Notes: generated from the letters alone by a model not told the origin. Shown: positions 1 through 7,047, counted from the stretch's first letter. The stretch: DNA of 14,886 bases from an uncultured Planctomycetaceae bacterium (GCA_903921945.1 CAIXSC010000355.1:1-14886), one strand, 5' to 3'. Numbers and translations are program-made.

Positions 1-351
1 CCCCGTGTCGCCGCCAGCGAGCAGGCCGCTCGACAGATCGAGCCGCAAGCCCGACTCGCGAGTCTCCGCGTTATGACACGACCAACAGTGCTTGGCGAGC
101 AGCGGTTTGATGTCGCGAGCGAAATCGATCGGGCGATTCGCGGCCGGCGGCAGTTCAGCGGCTCCGGCGGTTGTCGTGCCGATCGCCACCTGAGCGGAGA
201 TGGCGGCCACTCCGCAGGCGAACACACCCCATGCAAATGTCCTGGTCCAAACGTTACGACGAACGTTCCGGGCTGGCCGGACCTGCGCGTCCTCCAGACC
301 AAGTGACGAATGGGCGGAGCGGGCGGTGGAGATTGGGCGGGAAATTCTCAT
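1..351 (-). CDS. PSCyt1-type planctomycete cytochrome c-like protein, N-terminal 117 residues (cut by window edge)
   Basis: This gene reads leftward and runs off the window, so only 117 residues are visible and no stop is present. ATG at 351 is preceded by GAGGA (363-367 on the plus strand) at a spacing of 11. Residues 1-34 are basic. Residues 35-65 form a hydrophobic, Ala-rich signal or anchor segment. From residue 75 the text is IDFARDIKPLLAKHCWSCHN, followed by GLRLDL and GLLAGGDTG. That is the signature of the planctomycete cytochrome C domain PSCyt1, with the CxxCH heme motif at Cys89, Cys92 and His93. In this family PSCyt1 usually precedes DUF1549 and DUF1553 in a protein of about 800-1100 residues, so the rest should lie to the left. 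The product would be exported and may bind heme c; its substrate is unknown. The domain call is firm, while the full architecture is inferred. Confidence 0.85.
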   Translation of the reverse strand, partial: MRISRPISTARSAHSSLGLEDAQVRPARNVRRNVWTRTFAWGVFACGVAAISAQVAIGTTTAGAAELPPAANRPIDFARDIKPLLAKHCWSCHNAETRESGLRLDLSSGLLAGGDTG

Positions 352-617
352 GGCAGTTGGAATCCTCGCGGGGCAGGACGGTCATGTTCCGTGCGCCGCT
401 CGAACGGTGCGACGCTCTGGAACCAAGCCAGCTGCCGCAAGTGTAATCGAATCATGGGTGCCGTTGTGTCCTGGTTACCGTCAACACGCAGTCCGTCCTG
501 CTGGATCGTGCAAGTTTGCCGAATCGTCGCGTGCGAGTCGGGTCGGTCGAAGGGGTGCCGTATTGACGAACGCTGGCCGGTGCTGAAACTACAGCCCCGC
601 GACGAAGGTGTTTGCGG

Positions 618-657
618 GTTCGGTGGCCGAACTTTCGGTGCCGAGTCCGGTTCCGAG
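618..657. promoter_or_regulatory. Cluster of three imperfect CGG..CCG dyads upstream of the Fae-like gene
   Basis: Positions 618-632 read GTTCGG-TGG-CCGAAC, a 6-bp inverted repeat with a 3-base centre. Positions 635-644 read TCGG-TG-CCGA. Positions 647-657 read a weaker CCGGTTCCGAG. The centres lie about 12-15 bases apart, roughly 80-120 bases ahead of the Fae-like start. This could be an operator for a dimeric regulator, but such dyads also occur by chance in GC-rich DNA. Confidence 0.2.
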
Positions 658-725
658 AATCGATTCCATTGGGGCGCATCGGGGCTTAAGGCCGTGTCTT
701 TGCGGACCGCGCCGATGACGCGACA

Positions 726-730
726 GAGGG
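726..730 (+). promoter_or_regulatory. Shine-Dalgarno sequence of the Fae-like gene
   Basis: GAGGG ends 8 bases before ATG 739. It decides the start against the open upstream reading frame, whose residues are compositionally non-coding. Confidence 0.55.
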
Positions 731-738
731 TGTATGCC

Positions 739-1374
739 ATGGCCAAAAAGAAAGCCGCTTCGAAGAAACCCCGTTCCGCTGCCGCCGCCGCGCGGTCGAT
801 CCCAGGCGCCGCAACGCCTGCCATCGCGACTTCCGATCGGATCGTGATGCGCACCGGCGAGGCGCTGGTGGAGGCCGAGCCTTCCTGGTCGGCCGCGGAG
901 CCTGAAGTGGTGATCGGGGAACTGGACGGACCAGTGGGGTACGCCATCGCGAACCTGCTGGGAGATCAAGTCAAAGGCCACACTCGCGTCTTCGCGATTC
1001 TCAATAGCGATATCCAAATCCGGCCGACCACACTCATGGTCAGCAAAGTCACCGTGAACAACGAACGCTACACGAACATCCTGATGGGTACCGTCCAGGC
1101 GGCGATCGCCAACGGAGTGCTCGATGCCGTTCGGGCGGGCGACCTGCCGAAAGATAAAGTCAACGACCTGGGAATTGTCATCTCCGTGTGGCTCGACCCG
1201 GCGGTCATTTCCACAGAAATCGATCCCGAGTTGCTGTTCCGCACCAACCGCGAGGCAACCGCCAAGGCGATCCGCAAAGCGATGCGGCACGAGCCTTCGA
1301 TCGATTGGCTGCTCGAAAACCAAGACAAAGTCACGCATTACTTCCATCAGTTGGCCGTCGACAAGCAGTTGTAG
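739..1374 (+). CDS. Formaldehyde-activating enzyme (Fae) family protein, divergent, with N-terminal extension
   Basis: The protein has 211 residues. Fae condenses formaldehyde with tetrahydromethanopterin in the cytoplasm, and planctomycetes are known to carry this C1 pathway. The family pattern is clear in order: TGEALV (39-44), VVIG..DGPVG..IAN (57-72), GHT (80-82), RPTTLMVSKVTV (95-106), a GTVQAAIANGV block (117-127), LPKDKVNDLGIVISV (136-150) and an EATAKAIRKAM helix (172-182). Residues 1-33 form a Lys/Ala/Pro-rich extension absent from typical Fae of about 170 residues. In a by-eye alignment, the active-site histidine of the canonical EVAHIDLIIG segment corresponds to Glu54 (SAAEPEVVIG). 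The activity is therefore doubtful and no gene symbol is given. No other C1 gene is visible nearby. Family membership is confident; function is not. Confidence 0.82.
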   Translation: MAKKKAASKKPRSAAAAARSIPGAATPAIATSDRIVMRTGEALVEAEPSWSAAEPEVVIGELDGPVGYAIANLLGDQVKGHTRVFAILNSDIQIRPTTLMVSKVTVNNERYTNILMGTVQAAIANGVLDAVRAGDLPKDKVNDLGIVISVWLDPAVISTEIDPELLFRTNREATAKAIRKAMRHEPSIDWLLENQDKVTHYFHQLAVDKQL

Positions 1375-1390
1375 CGGGCTGACGCCGGCT
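1373..1390. terminator. Imperfect dyad immediately at the Fae-like stop codon
   Basis: AGCGGGC-TGAC-GCCGGCT can fold into a 7-position stem with one G-G mismatch and a 4-base loop, beginning within the TAG stop. There is no T-tract after it, so a factor-independent terminator is doubtful. It may only stabilise the mRNA end. Confidence 0.22.
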
Positions 1391-1581
1391 GAGTCTCATC
1401 CCCGCAGTGACGCCGCTCCGTTCAATGAACTGGTTCGCCGGTGCGGAGCGCTGTCGGCAAGAAAAGGAGATGGATCTCGCCCCGCGTGCTCGACGTGGGA
1501 CGCATGGTTCCGCGCTGTTGGCGGGATTCGGCTGAACGGCCACCGCCTTGAACACGGGATCGCCGGTCGCGGATGAGCCCT

Positions 1582-1603
1582 ACCCCACGAGGCCTCGTGG
1601 GGT
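1582..1603. terminator. Perfect 22-bp palindrome between convergent genes
   Basis: The half-site ACCCCACGAGG is followed at once by its exact reverse complement. It lies 207 bases after the Fae-like stop and 26 bases beyond the TsaE stop, between converging genes. As RNA it can form a strong GC-rich hairpin on either strand, though a real loop would open the central pairs. Neither side has a T-tract. A bidirectional terminator is the simplest reading, and a dimer-binding site or a dispersed palindromic repeat is possible. Confidence 0.4.
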
Positions 1604-1629
1604 GTCCAATTCATTCCGTCTGGATTGGT

Positions 1630-2154
1630 TTAGCGCGGGTGTTTGTGTTCGTCGCGCCATTGGTGGGCGATGCACCGCAGCGTATCGGGCCCGAGCTGGC
1701 CGCGGTCTCGCGGAACGGTGATCGTGAAACGTCGCTGACACTGCTCGAGCACGTCGATCGCGATCACCCAGCGGCGGCGGGGCAACGCCTCGTCGACCTT
1801 CTCGCCCCACTCGATCACGGTGATCCCCGTTCCGTCCAGGAATTCCTCGGGGCCGAGCGCGAGGAATTCGTCGCTATCGCGGAGTCGGTAGGCGTCAAGA
1901 TGGTGCACTGTGCGCCGGCCGTCATACGCGTGGCACAAGGTGAACGTCGGACTCACGACGGCCCGGCGATCGGCGCCCAGCGCGGCGGCGAGCGCTTGGA
2001 CGAGGCGAGTCTTTCCGGCGCCGAGTGTGCCATTGAGGCACACAACGGCTCCGTCGGGAAGGAATCGCGCTAACAGCGAGCCGAGGAGTTCCGTATCGGC
2101 TTCATCCTTCCCCACAAAGCTCCACACGACCACCGGTTGCGTTGGATCATCCAT
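1630..2154 (-). CDS. tsaE: tRNA N6-threonylcarbamoyladenosine biosynthesis ATPase TsaE
   Basis: TsaE (YjeE) is the ATPase that works with TsaB and TsaD to install t6A37 on ANN-decoding tRNAs in the cytoplasm. The 174-residue protein shows the Walker A loop GTLGAGKT at 42-49, the family motif SPTFTL at 68-73, HLDAYRL at 85-91 and VIEWGEKV at 113-120, all typical. From ATG 2154 the length matches the usual 150-170 residues. The frame is open up to an ATG at 2259, but that would overlap the end of ThiL by 55 bases and add a poorly conserved Pro/Ser-rich stretch, so 2154 is preferred. No clear Shine-Dalgarno is present. It lies 50 bases downstream of ThiL on the same strand and probably shares its transcript. 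Confidence 0.93.
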   Translation of the reverse strand: MDDPTQPVVVWSFVGKDEADTELLGSLLARFLPDGAVVCLNGTLGAGKTRLVQALAAALGADRRAVVSPTFTLCHAYDGRRTVHHLDAYRLRDSDEFLALGPEEFLDGTGITVIEWGEKVDEALPRRRWVIAIDVLEQCQRRFTITVPRDRGQLGPDTLRCIAHQWRDEHKHPR

Positions 2155-2204
2155 CACGGGGCCGGAATGTTCATCGAAAGGGTCCGGGAGCGGCGTGCCA
2201 GAGT

Positions 2205-3308
2205 TCAATGCTGGTACCCTCGAATGGCTAGGGGCGTCGGTGGGTGTCCCGGATAGCATCCGCGCAGTCCGCGTTCCGCAGTGATCGTCCCGATCGGGCG
2301 AATAGGGGCATCCAAGGATTTGTCGGACGCGATACGAGCAGCTTCGGCTGGCGACGCGACGAGCAGCAATTCGAAATCCTCGCCGTCGCCCAGCGCGTGG
2401 TCGAGCGGCGTGATTCCGTCGGTACGCGACTGGGCGAGTTCGCGGGCGGCGTCGGCAATCGCGATGGCGTCCAGGTCGAGAACCGCTCCTACGCCACTCT
2501 CACTGAGGATATGGCTGAGATCGAGCGATAAGCCATCGCTCACGTCGGTCGCCGCGTGAATCTCGTAGCGTTCGGCGAGCTGACGGGCGAGTTCCACTCG
2601 CGGCGTGAAATCCAGGTGCTTGCCGAGGATGCTTCCGCCGAAGGAGCCGCTCGCGAGGATCAGGTCGCCGGGCCGGGCGCGACCACGCGTCCAGACCCCA
2701 CACCGAGGCGGCTCGCCGACCGCGGTCACGCTCAGCGCGAGCGGTCCGTTCCAGCAATTGGTGTCGCCGCCGGCGATCGCGACTTGAAAACGGAGGGCGA
2801 GCGGAAGGAGCCCTTCGTAGAGCTCTTGGGCAAGCGCGAGCGCGTTCTCGCGGGGAAGCACAAGGCTGATGAATGCCGCGACCGGTTTGGCGCCCATCGC
2901 CGCGAGATCGCTAAGGTTCACCGCGAGCGCTTTCCAGCCGACCCGGCGCGGTGAGACTTCGCTGAGAACAAAGTCGACGCCGTCCATCAACGCGTCGGTG
3001 GTCACCACCGCTTTCTGGCTGGGTAGATCCAGCACCGCCGCGTCACTACCGATGCCAACCGGTACCCGTGGATCGGCGGCGAGCCGGCCGCGTAACCAAG
3101 CAATGAATTCAGCTTCCAAAGGTGGGAACTCGTGGGTGACGTGGATTCGAATGGCTAGTGGACGAGGGCTTGGCCGTATCGACGGCCGTCGGGTGCCGAA
3201 CCTTGTCCGCGTTTCGCGCGCAGGCCGCCGACCCAAGGGTTCATCATAGCGTTCACGCCGACAACGCGAACCTTGAGGAAAACCGCGCGGAAAACGCCGA
3301 ATAGTCAT
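2205..3308 (-). CDS. thiL: Thiamine-monophosphate kinase ThiL (start uncertain)
   Basis: ThiL phosphorylates thiamine monophosphate with ATP to thiamine diphosphate, the last step of vitamin B1 cofactor synthesis. With ATG 3308 the protein has 367 residues. The conserved part begins near residue 58: GIGSDAAVLD (86-94), TTDALMDGVDF (103-113), NLSDLAAMGAKPVA (131-144), AGGDTN (179-184), TDVSDGLSLDLSHIL (254-268) and GDGEDFELLL (307-316). These are the metal- and ATP-binding motifs of the AIR-synthase-like fold. A normal ThiL has about 310-330 residues, so the first roughly 55 residues, rich in Arg and Pro, look extra. No ATG or GTG lies closer to the domain. A TTG at 3236 or an ATT near residue 53 are alternatives, and the frame is open to an ATG at 3374. 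No Shine-Dalgarno settles the choice. Confidence 0.9.
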   Translation of the reverse strand: MTIRRFPRGFPQGSRCRRERYDEPLGRRPARETRTRFGTRRPSIRPSPRPLAIRIHVTHEFPPLEAEFIAWLRGRLAADPRVPVGIGSDAAVLDLPSQKAVVTTDALMDGVDFVLSEVSPRRVGWKALAVNLSDLAAMGAKPVAAFISLVLPRENALALAQELYEGLLPLALRFQVAIAGGDTNCWNGPLALSVTAVGEPPRCGVWTRGRARPGDLILASGSFGGSILGKHLDFTPRVELARQLAERYEIHAATDVSDGLSLDLSHILSESGVGAVLDLDAIAIADAARELAQSRTDGITPLDHALGDGEDFELLLVASPAEAARIASDKSLDAPIRPIGTITAERGLRGCYPGHPPTPLAIRGYQH

Positions 3309-3448
3309 CCACAATCGCCACCATGCACAGGGTTGGCTGGCAAGTTGGGGAGACCTTGCGGGGCGCTGTCCCATATCTCAACACGGTATACCCGAGGACC
3401 GATGTTTCCCTTCGTGTTCCGATCGATCCCTTAGCGATTGAGCATCTC

Positions 3449-4909
3449 ATGATTCAGGTCGCTCGCCAACAATTGGACTGCCAGGGTTCCGATACGACCT
3501 TGAGCCGTAAGCGGCCTGCCCGCCGGTGGAGCGGGGCTCGACTGGCGGCATGGATGCGAAGCAGTGCCCGAAGCGCCATCGCTGGTTCGATGTTGGGCGC
3601 CGCGATCTTCACCGTCGCGGGCTCGATGCCAGCGTTGGCGGAGGCTTCCAATCTGCGCCGTTCGCCTATCGTGAAGGCGGTGGAAGGTGCTCGGCCGGCC
3701 GTCGTGAACATTCACGGCCGCAAGACGGTCCGGACGGAAGACGCCCAGCAAACCGGCGAGAATTTCCGGCAAGTCAATGGCATGGGAACCGGGATCATCG
3801 TCGACGAACGCGGGTACATCCTGACGAACCACCACGTGGTGGACAGTGTCAGCCGGATTCAAGTCACAACGCACGACCAACGCAACCATGTCGCGCGGCT
3901 CATCGCCTACGACTTCAAAACCGACTTGGCGATCATCAAGATCGAAGGGGACAAACCGTTCCAGACGATCCGGGTAGGAACTTCGAGCGACCTGATGCCC
4001 GGCGAAACCGTGATCGCGGTGGGCAACGCGTTCGGCTACGAACATACGGTAACGAGCGGAATCATCAGTGCCTTGCACCGCACGGTGCAGGTGAGCGACG
4101 AGCAAACGTACCGCGACGTGATTCAAACCAATGCGGGCATCAATCCGGGCAACTCAGGTGGCCCGCTCTTGAATATCGACGGCGAACTGATTGGCGTGAA
4201 CGTCGCCGTGCGGGTGGGAGCTCAGGGGATCGCTTTCGCAATTCCCGTCGACACCGCCTTGGAAGTCGCCGCTCAACTGATGAGCGTCGAGCGGCTGGAA
4301 AAGGTCTCGCATGGCGTGGTCGGCAAGACCGTCTGGACGGGCTCGGACACGGGTGCCGAATTCGTGGTGGCGTCGCTGCGGGAAGAAAGCATCGCGGCGG
4401 ACGCCGGCCTCCAACCGGGCGACGTGATCACGTCGGTCGGACAAACCCGCGTCGAGCGGGCTTTGGACTTCGAACGAGCGATGCTCGGGCGCCGCAACGG
4501 CGAGGAACTTGCCGTCGAGGTACGTCGCGGCGGCAACGACGTGCAATTGACGTTGCGAGTCGATCCGAGTCGCCGGGGAAGCGGGACGCTCGCGGAACGC
4601 TCGTGGGAAATCCTGGGCCTCCGGCTGGAAGTGATGCCCGCCGATCGCGTGCAGAGTGTAAGTAGCCGTTACAACGGCGGTCTGAAAGTTGTGGATGTTC
4701 GCCCCGACGGGCCGGCGGCTCGCCAAGGCATTCGTCGCGGGGACGTGCTGGTTGGCATGCACAAGTGGGAAACCGTTTCCCTGGACAACGTGCAGTTCAT
4801 CCTCGGAAGTGCCGAATTCGCGAAGGCCCAGCCGGTGAAGTTTTACATTCTTCGGGGAAACGAAACTCTGTACGGCCACATGCGGGTCAGCATGAACACG
4901 GCCCGCTAG
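3449..4909 (+). CDS. HtrA/DegP-type trypsin-like serine protease with two PDZ domains
   Basis: This is a secreted, probably periplasmic quality-control or regulated protease of the HtrA/DegP group, 486 residues from ATG 3449. The catalytic triad is complete: His129 in LTNHHVVD, Asp159 in FKTDLAIIKI and Ser236 in GINPGNSGGPLLN. The protease domain spans about 75-275. PDZ1 follows at about 285-373 (AGLQPGDVITSVGQ) and PDZ2 at about 385-483 (PAARQGIRRGDVLVGM). A strong signal sequence lies at 36-66, ending in ALA before EASN. If translation begins at ATG 3554 (residue 36) the signal peptide is of normal length, whereas the 3449 start adds a 35-residue basic leader. Neither start has a clear ribosome site. 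Its stop is 16 bases from the convergent sulfatase stop. The sequence alone does not assign it to DegP, DegQ or DegS. Confidence 0.92.
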   Translation: MIQVARQQLDCQGSDTTLSRKRPARRWSGARLAAWMRSSARSAIAGSMLGAAIFTVAGSMPALAEASNLRRSPIVKAVEGARPAVVNIHGRKTVRTEDAQQTGENFRQVNGMGTGIIVDERGYILTNHHVVDSVSRIQVTTHDQRNHVARLIAYDFKTDLAIIKIEGDKPFQTIRVGTSSDLMPGETVIAVGNAFGYEHTVTSGIISALHRTVQVSDEQTYRDVIQTNAGINPGNSGGPLLNIDGELIGVNVAVRVGAQGIAFAIPVDTALEVAAQLMSVERLEKVSHGVVGKTVWTGSDTGAEFVVASLREESIAADAGLQPGDVITSVGQTRVERALDFERAMLGRRNGEELAVEVRRGGNDVQLTLRVDPSRRGSGTLAERSWEILGLRLEVMPADRVQSVSSRYNGGLKVVDVRPDGPAARQGIRRGDVLVGMHKWETVSLDNVQFILGSAEFAKAQPVKFYILRGNETLYGHMRVSMNTAR

Positions 4910-4925
4910 TTCGGCTTTCTTCTCA

Positions 4926-6926
4926 TCACGGCAACTTGGTGACCGTGGCATAGTACGCGCCAATCTCGTGACCGTCATCGCTGACGAACACCGGCGCTAA
5001 GCGATGCGATCCGGCGGTGAGTTCCACCGTGAAATCGATCGCCTTGTCAGTGGCTTGAATGGCAGCGGTGGCGAGTTCGCGATCGTCAAGACGCAGCACG
5101 GCACGCGTCACTGGAATGCCGCGACCGGGCCGTGCTCGGAGCGCTCGGTCGGCTCCCGGCACGTCGGCGCCCGCTGGCAACGATGCGACGATCGCCGCGT
5201 CGGCCTCGACTGGCCAACGCCGAACGCTGATGACATAGCGGCCGCCGGCGATCGCTTTCACCGCCCAATGGCCTTGATGTCGGGAAGTGGCTTGCGAGTT
5301 GGGCTCGGTCGCTGGAGCCTTGGATTTCCGGGCGTTTTTCGCCGCCGCAGTCGCAGTCGCCGCCGCAGTCGCCGCCGCCGCCGCAGTCGCCGGCTGTGGG
5401 GTGGATTGGGCATCCTGGGTTGGTTTGAGCTGTTTGGGGGCGTTGGCACGAGCCGGTGGTTTGGCGGGGCCAAAGCCTTCCGCCACACGAATATGATGCT
5501 GACTCCATGGAGGAAGCGCCTCTTGGATCCAGTCGTGTCCATTGAGTTGGACGACTGGATGGTCCGGGTGGCCCAGATAGATTTCGGTCGTTCTGGCGAA
5601 CGTCGGTTCCAGTTCGGTCCACCAAGCGTCGTAGAACGCCCGCATACGGGCCGCCTGCTCGGGGTGCTTGTCGATGACGTTGGACCGCTGCCCTGGATCG
5701 GTTCGCATGTCGAACAACTCAACGCCATTCACCAGCCGCCAATCTTGCGCCATGACAGCCGTTTGTTTCCACTTGATCGGGTCGCGGACACGTTGCGAAT
5801 CGGTGACCAGAAAACGATCGGGCCAATCGGCGGGCGCCTGGGCGATTTCCAGCAGTCGGCGGATCGAGCGGCCGTCGAACTTGACCGCTGGTGGAGCCGC
5901 GGCGCGGGCCACTTCCAACAAGGTTGGCGCGACATCGACGGCGTGGCAAAGGGTGTTGTTGCGCTGTTCACGATTCCAACCGGCGGCGGGCCAGTGCGCG
6001 AAAAACGGGACTCGATGGCCTCCGTCGTACTCGCTGCCCTTCTTGCCTCGCATCCCCGCATTGAACACTTGCTCGCCCGACGCGGTGCCGTTATCGGTGG
6101 TGAAAATAAACAGGGTGTTTTCGGCCACCCCGAGTTCCGCCAACAGCTTTCGTAGCGTCCCAACATTGTCGTCGATGTTGGTGATCATGGCGAAAAAGGC
6201 CGCCAGCGCGGGCGGCTGGCCGGCGTAGCGAGCGAGGTAATCGGCCGGCGCATGGAGCGGACCATGGGGCGCGTTGGGCGCGATGTGGACATAGAAGGGC
6301 CGCTGGTTGGCGACGCATTCGCGGATGAAACGCTGAGCCTCGCGGAAGAACACGTCGGTGCAAAAACCGCGGGCGGCAACTGGACGGCTGTTGTGGAAGT
6401 AATGGCCGTCGAAGTAGGCGTTGTCCCAGTAATCGGGTGTCTGGCCGACGCCGCCGCCCCCATGCCGGTACACCTCGGCGAATCCCCGATCTTCCGCGCG
6501 GTAGGGAAAGTTGTCGCCCAGGTGCCACTTGCCGAACATTCCTGTCGCGTAGCCAGCATCCGACAGCATCCGAGCCACGGTGATCTCGTCCTCCCGCAGC
6601 ATGGACCGGCCGTTGACCGTGTGCCAGACACCTGTCCGATCGGTCCAGTGGCCAGTCATCAACGCGGCCCGCGTCGGCGAACAAGTTGGCGCGACGTGGT
6701 AGTTGGAAAGCTGCGACGATACGGCCGCCAGGGCGTCGATGTTGGGCGTCTTTACGATCGGATTGCCGGTACACCCGAGATCGCCGTAGCCCTGATCATC
6801 CGTGATCACGAGCACGATATTGGGACGGCTTGCGGCTTGCTCGTGGGGCGCCGCCCCGGCATGGTTCGCCATGATCGCGGCGGCGGCAACGGCGAGGATG
6901 GTGATGAGTGTTGGCAGTCGTTTCAT
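4926..6926 (-). CDS. Secreted S1-family sulfatase (formylglycine-dependent) with repeat linker and C-terminal module
   Basis: The 666-residue protein hydrolyses sulfate esters, probably on polysaccharides or other organic sulfates. Residues 1-26 are a signal peptide (ITILAVAAAAIMANHAGAA). The alkaline-phosphatase-fold domain follows: NIVLVITDDQGYGDLG (36-51) carries the Asp43/Asp44 metal ligands. TCSPTRAALMTG (81-92) carries Cys82, which an FGE-type enzyme would convert to formylglycine. GKWHLG (132-137), APHG (219-222) and TTDNGT (276-281) are further active-site motifs. The core ends near residue 485. Residues 486-550 are a Pro/Ala/Thr/Lys linker that includes a near-pure Ala-Thr run. Residues 551-666 form a beta-rich C-terminal module. 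ATG 6926 is chosen because the signal peptide starts there; the open frame reaches 6989. No maturase gene or regulator lies nearby. Substrate is unknown. Confidence 0.93.
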   Translation of the reverse strand: MKRLPTLITILAVAAAAIMANHAGAAPHEQAASRPNIVLVITDDQGYGDLGCTGNPIVKTPNIDALAAVSSQLSNYHVAPTCSPTRAALMTGHWTDRTGVWHTVNGRSMLREDEITVARMLSDAGYATGMFGKWHLGDNFPYRAEDRGFAEVYRHGGGGVGQTPDYWDNAYFDGHYFHNSRPVAARGFCTDVFFREAQRFIRECVANQRPFYVHIAPNAPHGPLHAPADYLARYAGQPPALAAFFAMITNIDDNVGTLRKLLAELGVAENTLFIFTTDNGTASGEQVFNAGMRGKKGSEYDGGHRVPFFAHWPAAGWNREQRNNTLCHAVDVAPTLLEVARAAAPPAVKFDGRSIRRLLEIAQAPADWPDRFLVTDSQRVRDPIKWKQTAVMAQDWRLVNGVELFDMRTDPGQRSNVIDKHPEQAARMRAFYDAWWTELEPTFARTTEIYLGHPDHPVVQLNGHDWIQEALPPWSQHHIRVAEGFGPAKPPARANAPKQLKPTQDAQSTPQPATAAAAATAAATATAAAKNARKSKAPATEPNSQATSRHQGHWAVKAIAGGRYVISVRRWPVEADAAIVASLPAGADVPGADRALRARPGRGIPVTRAVLRLDDRELATAAIQATDKAIDFTVELTAGSHRLAPVFVSDDGHEIGAYYATVTKLP
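5341..5393 (-). repeat. GCG/ACT triplet-based repeat inside the sulfatase gene
   Basis: The plus strand shows irregular repeats of GCCGCCGCAGTC. On the coding strand these are runs of GCG (Ala) broken by ACT (Thr), giving residues of about 512-529 as an Ala-Thr linker. Synonymous Ala codons are almost all GCG, which points to replication slippage rather than selection on the protein alone. Length changes in multiples of three would keep the frame. Confidence 0.8.
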
Positions 6927-7005
6927 GATTGCGTTTGCGGAAAGGGATGAAAACCGCGTTTGAACCGGCGTGGATGGTACCGGCGACAAGGCACTGGGGA
7001 AACAT

Positions 7006-7041
7006 GGGAGAGGCTGGAAAAGGAGGGGGTGGGTAGGAGGG
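7006..7041 (+). other. Purine-rich, G-rich tract in the divergent sulfatase/glycosyltransferase spacer
   Basis: Thirty-six bases are almost all A and G, with G runs of 3, 5, 3 and 3. The tract lies about 80 bases upstream of the sulfatase start and just ahead of the proposed glycosyltransferase promoter. A G-quadruplex is possible but its loops would be uneven. Function is unknown. Confidence 0.4.
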
Positions 7042-7047
7042 TTGATC

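Larger units (their letters stand above)
352..738. other. Divergent intergenic region between the PSCyt1 gene and the Fae-like gene
   Basis: These 387 bases lie between two diverging genes and must hold both promoters. I see no convincing coding frame. A TTGACG hexamer at 563-568 resembles a -35 box, but no good -10 follows at 16-18 bases. At 618-657 there are three successive imperfect dyads of the form CGGTGCCG, listed separately. No RNA gene or mobile element is recognisable. Confidence 0.6.

Noticed and set aside
563..591. TTGACG at 563-568 as a -35 box for the Fae-like gene
   Set aside because: No acceptable -10 hexamer appears 16-18 bases later, so I did not list it as a promoter.
310..738. 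Upstream extension of the Fae-like frame to ATG 310
   Set aside because: The added 143 residues show no domain, overlap the start of the divergent PSCyt1 gene, and a good Shine-Dalgarno sits just before ATG 739.
3238..3246. Minus-strand ATGATG as an alternative ThiL start
   Set aside because: These ATGs are out of frame with ThiL, and their own frame stops soon after.
3526..4665. 379-codon plus-strand frame overlapping the protease gene
   Set aside because: It is a shifted frame of the HtrA-like gene, very rich in Arg, with no family motifs.
5004..6155. Long open frame of 383 codons on the plus strand
   Set aside because: It is antisense to the sulfatase, whose motifs are unmistakable. Its translation is Arg/Gly-rich without any recognisable domain, as expected for a GC-rich shadow frame.
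7006..7041. G-quadruplex in the purine-rich tract
   Set aside because: Only some G runs reach three and the loops are uneven, so a stable quadruplex cannot be claimed from sequence; only the purine-rich tract was listed.
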